NCBI GenBank assembly: GCA_009746045.1
Contig: RPFO01000041.1
Span: forward strand, 2,276,613 to 2,340,612
Direction: 5' to 3'
DNA length: 64,000 nt
DNA from: Mesostigma viride
Taxonomy: Eukaryota; Streptophyta; Mesostigmatophyceae; Mesostigmatales; Mesostigmataceae
Made by a program: the position numbers and the translations under genes
Shown here: piece by piece, positions 28,441 through 36,484 of the stretch
Layout of the letters: the number at the start of each line of letters is the position of its first letter
Numbering within the stretch: the first letter of the stretch is position 1
Notes under the pieces: model-generated
What the model was told of the DNA's origin: nothing
Database searches by the model: none
The model's input: the letters and a program-made list of their open reading frames with translations, nothing else

Positions 28441-28746
28441 TTGCAATGAAAGTGCCCCTCCTGGCCTGGATAGAAAAACTAAAGAGGCCTGCATTGGCAG
28501 GATCACAACAACTTTGCCAGGACAGCAAAAAGGCAGCACTCACCGCATTCCTGCCGGCGCTGCCCGATGAAGTCCCAAGAGTAGTAGCCATGACAATGGA
28601 CATCTGTGTCCAGGCAGAGAGATGGATTGGGTTGGTAGTGACAGTGTGAAGACTGGGTAAAGACTGTGAAGACTGAATGTCCAGAGGAGGTTATGTCTTG
28701 AATATGTCTGAAGTGTCTTGGGTGGCCACACAATATGGGTGGGCAC
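28441..28746. other. Spacer between minisatellite and hairpin-ended element
   Basis: No gene recognised; the left edge may hold a highly degraded repeat unit. Confidence 0.35.
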
Positions 28747-31013
28747 AATATGGGGTCCGGACGGACCTGCCCCCCCCCAAATTGAATACACATGTTTTGC
28801 ACTCAATACCCATGCTGGCAATGCAAATTATGATGGGGGACCATAAATATGACCCTTGGGCATGCATCTGGCTACTTGTTGAGTTCAAGGCCCATCACAA
28901 TACATGTGCAGGGAGCTTTTTTTGGCGCGCACACCCCCTAAAAGCACGGATTGCCTAGGACAACCCCCCCACACTTGTGTACCAAACACCATATTTTTGT
29001 CAAATCCCCACCCAGACCAAAGAATGGAGCTAATTTGCAGCACCAAAATCGCACGTCTGGGCATACTTATGCAGTTTACCGAAAAATACGTCTTTTTTGT
29101 GACTAAAAAAAAAAAATCAAATCAAATACGCATGGGTTGGGCCCAGGGAGATAAAAATAACTTCCACAGGGTGGGAATATCAATGGCACCGATTTTCAGC
29201 TCATTCTGACCACGTATGTGAACAGCCATCACTTTTGTATGAAAAAAAAAAATGCACGAAAATACGGTTTTATGCCAAATGGCTGCACCAATCACAACCT
29301 TGCCCACCACCAAGTGGGGCAAACAAGGTGCCAGCAAGTTATTTATCATGCAAACTATCTTGGAATCAAAATTCAGGTCATTCTGAGCTAGACTGATGGC
29401 ATAAACTAGTGTCCTCAACTGCCACCCCTCAACCCTAGTATAGACTGGCATGAGCTCAAACATAACCCTTTTCATCACCTGCCCACCACAAATCATCAGA
29501 ATCCTAACATAGACGGCTGCCAATTGAGTTATACAAACAGCCACCAAATGCAGGATCAAGCTGAGCATGAGCCTTGAGTACTAGAGAGGTCATTCATAGC
29601 ATGCAGCACCACACTATGGTAGCATAGTTGGCAATCTTCATTGGTACATAATAACAGACATGTTTAGAGGCCCAAGCAACGTTCAATAGCAACAGAAACA
29701 TGTGGGATTAGATGGGTGACTCGTACATGCTAGCCACACCCCACACCCCACCATGGTTGTAAACCATGCTCAACAATAAGGTGCATAAACAGCATGCTCA
29801 TATACACGTGCTATGCTGACTTAGAGTAGAGGATGATGCCTCAATCAACCAGCAATAATAACACAATGTTCTAACCCTGCAGGTTCACATCACCCCGTTC
29901 AAAAACCAACCAACAAAACAGAACTGTAAGCGCAAACACGAAATACAGCAAAGCCATAAGAGAAATGGCTTGCAGCCATCCTCATAAGCATGGCTAGCAT
30001 CCTTGAGAGCACATTGATTGTGGTGCATAGTGGCTGTGATCCACAAATCTAAAGAGAACACACACGTAAGCATAGCTTACACATATACAAAGCATGGCCA
30101 GCAAGAGAAGTATAGCCACCTTGTTTCCCAGCACGTTGAGACGCACGGTTCATATGCTCGCCAGCTTGTTGCATGCCGCCCTCGAGGCATGCCGGGGTAC
30201 GTGTTGAATATGCAATATAAGCACTCTGCCATCCAAATCCTTCCATATATCATTACATTAACGTAGCAGCTTACCTTGATATTACCGAATCCTAGACAGG
30301 ATTTCAGAGCTTGCCACGCATAACGTAAGCGAATTGGTTGAAAGCTGCCGGAAAACTAGAGACGTGCATGCAGCAAGCGGCGAACAAAACAACGCACCCT
30401 TCCAGGAAACCGTGCTGAAAGCTTAGAATAAAGGGATTTCTAAACGCAATAGACTTCGGGGGTAACCACTGGATAATAGACGTACAATGGCATGCTATCT
30501 TTCCTGACAAGGCGCGCAAGAAATGCCAGCCACCCATGGACGGGTTGACAGCGCATAAAGCAGGACCTGGCGTTTTCTTTCCGAAAATGACGAGGAAAAG
30601 TAATAAAATAAATGGTTCTTTAACATTTTCAATCTCCCCGTTAATGAACGTTGCTTTCTGCATCGCTAGGGACTAAGAACCTTTGTAATTATCGCTGTAG
30701 GCATGTATTGCTGCTTATTCGTTGCGGCAAGATTTCCGGGCCAGACCCCCTCGCAAACGCGGATGAAAAATGGCATCGATCTCGTCAATAATGCATCTTC
30801 GGCTACGCAAGATCATGATGAAACTTTGATTTGACGCATCTGCATAATTTTCTGCGGTCTTATTGCCATATTACTGCATTTATTACCTAACGCACGTCGC
30901 CATGGCCAACTTGGCGCAAGGGTTACGCGCATCGTGCACCACAATTTCACGTGCCGGGTACCGGCGCGAATTTTTTGGCGCGAAATAATTCCGGTCCGTC
31001 CGGACCCCATATT
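28747..31013. mobile_element. Hairpin-ended element 1, 2.27 kb, noncoding
   Basis: Perfect 21-bp terminal inverted repeat: AATATGGGGTCCGGACGGAC plus C at 28747-28767 and its complement at 30993-31013. The TIR itself contains an inner dyad (GGTCC...GGACC). A run of nine C follows the left TIR, and GGCGCGAAT/GGCGCGAAA blocks precede the right one. No coding region is visible in 2.2 kb. Structure resembles the elements at 39419-41178 and about 50553-52332. Target duplication not resolved. Confidence 0.7.
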
Positions 31014-31700
31014 CCAGCCGCTTTTGATCTTTGGCGCGCTTTTACCGCCGCTGACGCCACATACCCGAGGGTGTCCCGCCCGATTACGCCGTTACGGCCG
31101 GGTGGCCGCCTCTCACTCACTTGTGACACCATTCTGACATCTGCCGGGTACCCAAAGCGACACTCTTTTTCCGCCGCTGTCGTCATTTGACTGACGGTAC
31201 GCCGTCCGATTTGGTCTCAAGGCAGGGTAGAAAAATAATAAATCGATTAAAAAATGATCAAATCTCAACTTGCAGATCCTGATGAATATTTTGTAAACAA
31301 GTGCCAGATATTTGAGAGTTGCAGCAGGGAAGCAAAAGATTCAGGACTTTCGAATTTGGCCGGGCTGGCGCGCTTCCAGGGAATAACAGCCTGACTGACG
31401 AGGGCCCCACTCCTGACATCCGCCGGTTACCCGAAGCGACACCCTTATTCCGCCGCTTTCGTCGTTCGACTGACGGCACGCCGTCAGATTTTGCGTTCAG
31501 GGCCGGGTAGCAAATCATATATGGCAGACACTCACAAAGATTTTGGCCAGATGTCAGTGGAAAAGTGTCAGATATTTGTGAGTTACATGAGGGGAGCTCA
31601 GGATGACTCACTTCGAACTTGGCCGGACTGGCGCGCTTCCCGGGAATAACAGCCGGGCTGACGGGGGCCACTTGGAATTCCGCCAGGTGCGCGGAATTTA
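31014..31700. repeat. Degenerate direct repeats of about 260 bp
   Basis: CCGGGTACCCAAAGCGACAC near 31144 matches CCGGTTACCCGAAGCGACAC near 31423, together with following TTCCGCCGCT and GACTGACGG words. AGATATTTGAGAGTT near 31306 matches AGATATTTGTGAGTT near 31570, with GGCGCGCTTCC following both. This is a decayed tandem array of unknown origin. Confidence 0.6.
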
Positions 31701-31989
31701 TTGGGACAAGCGGCCATCATCCGCAACTTCGCCGAGTCTGCGCTCTGAAAAACAAGAACAACACAAGGGTTTGGCACAGGTAATGGGGCAATTGGAGGAT
31801 GCATTTGGATTCTGCAGCCTGTAATAAGTCAGTGTGGCAGGCCTCCAAGGAGGAATCAGTCAAAGAATTCCCTGAATTGTTCAATCCTGCTTTCCCTGGA
31901 TTTTTCACATGCATTGAGAGAGTTGTTTTATCCGTTTTCTGCCGCGTTTCCTCCTTGTGCATGGTGTCTCATGCTGATTCTTTTCCCAG

Positions 31990-32358
31990 ATGTCACCAGA
32001 GCTCCATACTCCTGAGGAAATTCATCAGCAGCAACCAGTGGGGGGGCAGTCACTCCTGAACTCTGTGGATTGGAGCTTCCTGCTCTCCTCTTCTCCGCTG
32101 GACTCATCCCCCAGCTGGGGTGGCAAGACCACCACCCAGGAGGATTGGGAGAATTTCACACCTCCCTTCATCCTGCAGTGGCTGGAAAGATACAAGCAGT
32201 CCGAGCAGGCCCGGCGTAAAGAGCCCGATACGCCCGGGAGCGCGGCCGAAAGCGAGCAACTGCGGCGAGAATTGGAGCAGGAGCTGATTTACCTTTTGTC
32301 AGAGCCAGAAGATTTCTTCTCTACAGAGACAGATGGGCAATGTGCAGGCAGTTTTTGA
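31990..32358 (+). CDS. Hypothetical acidic ORF
   Basis: 122 residues from ATG 31990, preceded by a splice-acceptor-like TTCTTTTCCCAG, so it could be an exon. Features: WSFLLSSSPLDSSPSW and a Glu-rich end (EQLRRELEQELIYLLSEPED). It overlaps the next ORF by 26 bp in a different frame; the two may be one gene with a shift or a small intron. Confidence 0.4.
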   Translation: MSPELHTPEEIHQQQPVGGQSLLNSVDWSFLLSSSPLDSSPSWGGKTTTQEDWENFTPPFILQWLERYKQSEQARRKEPDTPGSAAESEQLRRELEQELIYLLSEPEDFFSTETDGQCAGSF

Positions 32359-32884
32359 TGAGACCAACCAGCTGAGTGGGGAGGACCAGCAGCTGCTGTG
32401 GGAATACTTGCTGGATGGGAGCATCGACATTTCCGACGCGTGCACGGCGAAGTTTGCCAAATTTAAGACCATGTTGGATACAGAGTCCCCCACAGAGCCC
32501 TCTGTCATCCTCAGGAGGTACCACACCCTGTCCAGATACCTGATGGCAGAGGGGCTGTCTCCCCACCACCGCCAGGATATGTTAAAGGCCAGGGCCAGGG
32601 TGGCAAAACGCGTGCCGTCTTCCTTGGGGGTTGACATGGACAAGTTGTTTTTGCTGGAGGACGAGAAGGTGGTGAAGGCTGTCACCCTCGACAGGGAGCA
32701 GCGGTTAGGCAGGGAGGCCGAGAAGGCCGCGGTGGCCTTTCGTGCCCAGAGGGCGCGAGAGTACGAGGAGAGGAAGAAGAGGGAGAAGGAGGCCGCCAAG
32801 AGGGCGGATAGGGAGGAGAGGGAGGCCAAGAGGCTCAAGAAACTGAACACCCACGATATCAGAAAGTTTTTTGACCGTACTTGA
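32333..32884 (+). CDS. Charged coiled-coil protein with PIP-box-like tail
   Basis: 183 residues from ATG 32333 to TGA 32882-32884. Residues 1-90 are globular; residues 115-170 form a highly charged helix (RAREYEERKKREKEAAKRAD). The last residues, THDIRKFF, match the spacing of a PCNA-interacting box (x-x-x-I/L-x-x-F-F) though Gln is replaced by Thr. If real, the protein would dock on a sliding clamp during DNA replication or repair, which fits a virus replication accessory protein. No family was recognised. Confidence 0.5.
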   Translation: MGNVQAVFDETNQLSGEDQQLLWEYLLDGSIDISDACTAKFAKFKTMLDTESPTEPSVILRRYHTLSRYLMAEGLSPHHRQDMLKARARVAKRVPSSLGVDMDKLFLLEDEKVVKAVTLDREQRLGREAEKAAVAFRAQRAREYEERKKREKEAAKRADREEREAKRLKKLNTHDIRKFFDRT

Positions 32885-32959
32885 TGGTTTTGTGGAATCG
32901 TATTGATTTTGATGTGGCGACTCAGTTTAAAAAATTTCATACTTATAATTAAAAATTTA

Positions 32960-33382
32960 ATGCGTTCCGGATTGAGTGTGCCATTGGTAGATGCGCAGGT
33001 TATGCACCGCGAACATCCGCGCACTTTTAAAGTGCCTTCGAGGGATAGGTTGTCTTCGATACGACCGGGGGATTTTGTCAAGATATCTAACACAAAAGAG
33101 CGTTTCTGGGTTCGAGTGACGCGCGTGTCTCGCCCACGTCTAGAGGGCACCGTCGACAACAACCTCGTATACACGCAACCTTATGATGCGGGTGACACCC
33201 TAGAGTTTCATGAGGCCAACGTGTATGAAATTCTGAAAGCCAAGCAAGCGAACGAGTTGAAACTTGTTTTCAAACGACGGGTTCGCGGAGGCCATCCCAA
33301 AAACAGGAGGCCATCAAAATCCTTGTACACCCAAAACTTGACAACATGCTCAAACATCCAAAATATCGAAAGGTTTAAATAG
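32960..33382 (+). CDS. DUF2314-like protein of giant-virus type
   Basis: About 140 residues from ATG 32960, preceded by very AT-rich DNA. The core reads SIRPGDFVKISNTKERFWVR, then V...GTVDNNLVYT...YDAGDTLEFHEANVYEI: the layout (GD-VKI, ERFWV, G-V-DN-L, GD-x-x-x-F-x-x-x-x-I) I associate with DUF2314-like proteins common in algal and amoebal giant viruses. Biochemical role unknown. The basic C-terminus (KRRVRGGHPKNRRPSK) may bind nucleic acid. Confidence 0.6.
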   Translation: MRSGLSVPLVDAQVMHREHPRTFKVPSRDRLSSIRPGDFVKISNTKERFWVRVTRVSRPRLEGTVDNNLVYTQPYDAGDTLEFHEANVYEILKAKQANELKLVFKRRVRGGHPKNRRPSKSLYTQNLTTCSNIQNIERFK

Positions 33383-33479
33383 TTTCTAAAAACTCAAAGA
33401 CACAAAGACGGAGGGAGACAAACACCATCCAAGAACTTGTCAACAGCTACCAAGACCGGTAGGCGCATCACTTTGCGCT

Positions 33480-33487
33480 TATATAAA
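33480..33487 (+). promoter_or_regulatory. TATA box of the 33533 gene
   Basis: TATATAAA followed by GGG lies 46 bp upstream of the ATG at 33533. It supports that ATG as the start over the longer open frame, which has no ATG. Confidence 0.5.
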
Positions 33488-33532
33488 GGGATAACATATC
33501 TCCACGAGTCAATAACAGCCAGTGACAAGTAC

Positions 33533-34441
33533 ATGACCATGGCGTTCCGGGCGGTCGTTATGTATCTGCGGCCCTCACGCGACATGCCGGGGGAGGACCC
33601 CTTCGCAAACAAGATACGAGTGACGCCCGATGGCAAGATATCCGTCATCGATATCATCAAATCTGTTCTGTTCATGACCGAAGACGGTGTCTTTAAAGAT
33701 AAGGCGAATCAGATGGCGAGTAACGCGTTCGGACGCCTCGAGAAAGAGTACCCAGAGGTGTCATCTGGATGTAGACACTTCAAATTTCCGGGCGCCGGTC
33801 AGCGAGACACGCCTGTCACCGACCGACCAGGTGTCATCAAGATCGTCCAGCTGCTGCCCGGCAGACGGGCCGCTTCCTTTCGCGACATGCTTGCGACGTT
33901 GTTTGAGCGGTACCTGGACGCGGACCGGTCGCTGGCCGACGAAATATACGCCCGCGCGGATGCCAGGGACTCGCGGCTGAAGGACGACCAACGCGTGAAG
34001 AGCTGCGAGTCCACCAAAAGCCACATGCAGGCCGTGAAGGAGAGTGGCGCCCCCTCGTTGGCTCGTAACCCGGCCAGGGTGTACGCGCACATTAACGAGG
34101 TCGAAAACTACACGGCCACCGGGATGCACACCCGCGAGATCCGCGAGCTGCATCAGATGAAGAGGGGCGACTCGACGCGCGACTACCTCACCGAGAGCGT
34201 CTGCGCGGGCATCGACCTGATGAACATACTCAACAGGAACGCGATATCCAGGGGGGAGAACCCCTCCGCCAGCATCGACAACATAGGCAGGGAGCTGTTC
34301 CCGGTGTTTGAGCGCCTTAAGATGCACGAGGAAGCTAGCAAACCGCAGCCCAGGTCGTTTGCGCCGGCCAATAAGAACAAAAGAGAAGACTACAAGAGGC
34401 TGATTGCCGAGACCCAGGCCAGGAAGCGCGTTTGCTCGTGA
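33533..34441 (+). CDS. MSV199/KilA-type virus protein
   Basis: About 302 residues from ATG 33533 to TGA 34439-34441. The segment KISVIDIIKSVLFM...DKANQMASNAFGRL, then CRHFKFPGAGQRDTPVTD and KIVQLLPGRRAASFRDMLAT, with the FERYLDADRSLADEI end, follows a pattern I know from many algal and giant-virus proteins with an MSV199/KilA-like N-terminal domain: G-x-GQR-x-TPVTD, LLPG, RYL-x-x-D-x-SL. It is probably DNA-binding; precise role unknown. AATAAA lies 18 bp past the stop (34459-34464), and the convergent gene on the minus strand ends 63 bp away. Confidence 0.65.
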   Translation: MTMAFRAVVMYLRPSRDMPGEDPFANKIRVTPDGKISVIDIIKSVLFMTEDGVFKDKANQMASNAFGRLEKEYPEVSSGCRHFKFPGAGQRDTPVTDRPGVIKIVQLLPGRRAASFRDMLATLFERYLDADRSLADEIYARADARDSRLKDDQRVKSCESTKSHMQAVKESGAPSLARNPARVYAHINEVENYTATGMHTREIRELHQMKRGDSTRDYLTESVCAGIDLMNILNRNAISRGENPSASIDNIGRELFPVFERLKMHEEASKPQPRSFAPANKNKREDYKRLIAETQARKRVCS

Positions 34442-34504
34442 TGTCCATTGCCTGAGTTAATAAAGCATTTGTGTTATTGAATGAAAATACCCATCTATCG
34501 TTCT

Positions 34505-35044
34505 TCACCTGTACAGAAAGGAAGTAGGCACCCCCTCCGCGTGCATAGTGAACCCTATCGGACGTTGGTCGGTAAATATTATCAGGTTGTTGGCGGACGT
34601 GATGATCACGGGGCACCGCTTGTCCGGGTCGGCGTCATCCAAAAACTTTTGCTGGTTGGGATCCGTCGCCTGCACCACCTTCGAGGAGGCCAGCACGCCG
34701 TTCAGCCCGGTGACGCCCCCGCCCGGGTTGTCCCAGGTCACCCTCCCTATGTCCATGAGGACGGGGCCGGACTGGGCGGGCGTGTTGTTCGGCACCACGA
34801 TCACCCGCAAGGTGGTCCCGCTCCATTGCGGCAGGATGGCGGGGGGCGAGGGCGAGAACAGGGGGTTGTTGAGGGAGTAAACGGGGTTGGACAGGCCCTG
34901 GTGGTGCGCGATGGACAGCTCGAGTATGGCGGGGACGTGGGCCTGCACCACGCGAGGGAGCCACATGTACATCTGAACCACGTATTTGTTGTTCAGTGGG
35001 AATGCGGAGGGGACCAGGAGCAGGACCTCGCGAGGGAAGTGCCC
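34505..35044 (-). CDS. 3' part of a virus-type protein split by retrotransposon 2
   Basis: 179 codons plus stop, continuing exactly in frame from the 5' part at 45339-45888 once the element and one CCCCG target copy are discounted. Composition is that of a soluble beta-rich protein (QMYMWLPRVVQAHVPAILEL, TTLRVIVVPNNT). Together about 364 residues. No family recognised. Position between the MSV199-type gene and the DUF5767-like gene, same strand as the latter, suggests a virion or late-gene role, which is only contextual. Confidence 0.6.
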   Translation of the reverse strand, partial: GHFPREVLLLVPSAFPLNNKYVVQMYMWLPRVVQAHVPAILELSIAHHQGLSNPVYSLNNPLFSPSPPAILPQWSGTTLRVIVVPNNTPAQSGPVLMDIGRVTWDNPGGGVTGLNGVLASSKVVQATDPNQQKFLDDADPDKRCPVIITSANNLIIFTDQRPIGFTMHAEGVPTSFLYR

Positions 35045-35049
35045 CCCCG

Positions 35050-35462
35050 AGTTAGATATATAGATGTACGTCGGAGACGTTGGGGACTCAGTGTGAGAAT
35101 GATGGCTGCAGCAACGCCAGGGATCGGGCGTTCCTTGTCATTATTCACTCCATATGTGGGCACACATTATATGTCGTGGACACATCACTCACACGAGATC
35201 CCTAGGACAACTGGACTACGCTCACTCTTCCGCCACGTGTCCAGGTTCTAGAGGCTTCTAGACCTGGAGCAACGTTACTACGCACAACGTTACGTCCACT
35301 AGACTAGTTGCTAGCTGCGTAACTTGCGTACACGTGTGTGCGTCGCGCCACAACCGGCGCTCGGCACCGTTATTCTGTCTCCGCCAGAATAACTCCGGTC
35401 ACACTGTATGTTCCCCTGTGTGGCTCCGGCCACAAGTCAGCCTCGAGGTATCTCAGCTAACT
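35050..35462 (-). repeat. 3' LTR of retrotransposon 2
   Basis: 413 bp. It contains a perfect 9-bp hairpin (GTTATTCTG/CAGAATAAC near 35370-35394) and a TCTAGA-rich dyad (CCAGGTTCTAGAGGCTTCTA near 35238). Confidence 0.9.
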
Positions 35463-36484
35463 CCCATTATGTTTTCTTTCAGATTGGAACATGCTCCAAG
35501 TCTGACCTACCAACCGTTGCAAGGCAACCAGAGCCCATACAGTCACAACTGGATTAGAGAAGGGCCCCAGAAACGGACTATACTGATGCTGACTGCTGAT
35601 TTAACCCTGCCAAGCACTACGGGGGTTCCTCCCCCTCAATAGTGGGGAAAACATAAATGAGGTACTGCGGCCATTCGTCACACAGGACGTCATGCAAGTC
35701 ACATGTCACAGCATATAAGGAGTGCCCAGTTTCCATCTTTGAAGGAGCGAATTGTCGTCATTTCCCTGGCATCTGTCACTGCAGATGGTAGAAAAAGGGG
35801 GGCTTGATTGCCACTTGTGGATGGAACCCCATGCAACATCCACTTCCCAAAAACCAATGGGATGACTCTAGTGAAACCAGAGGTCTTCCCCAGGTGCTTA
35901 GGACCTGATGTTTCGCCACTGCTGACCTGGGCCAGAGCAGCCAGATACCTGTGAGTGCCACATGGTGGTAAGCACAGGCAACTGACAAGTGGGAACTGGT
36001 TCTCCACTTGATTTGCACATGGCGAATGGGTGGACTGCCCATCACCCTACCACAGGTCCTGGGACCAGATGGCAGCATAAGACACAACAGGCACAGTCAC
36101 AGGACTAAGACTGTCACACGTTACATGCACATGCACATGCACATGTACAAGGTAACCATGAACATGACCCAGCCACATAACAATGCCATGTACAAGTACT
36201 GTCACCATGACTGACACAATGACACACTTGTGAAGGATTGACAGCTCACCTCCCAAGAGATGAGCTAACGAAATTCCATGAGAGAGACAAAGTCAAAGAG
36301 ACTCAATTTATTCACCATAAAACAGGGCTTACAAGGCATACAGGTTCAGCTCCTCCCCAGGAGCTAGTGCTGATGATAAGACACCCCGTGGCCTGGGCCC
36401 GGGTCTGGGTACCCCTACCCCCTGACAGGGGTTGCCCCATAGTAGGGGTGGGGAGACTAGCCACCCTCCCTGGGGAGGGGTGGA
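35463..36484. other. 3' untranslated part of retrotransposon 2
   Basis: Noncoding about 1.0 kb between the pol stop and the 3' LTR. It includes a short CACATG/ACATGC microsatellite-like stretch near 36123-36150. Confidence 0.55.
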
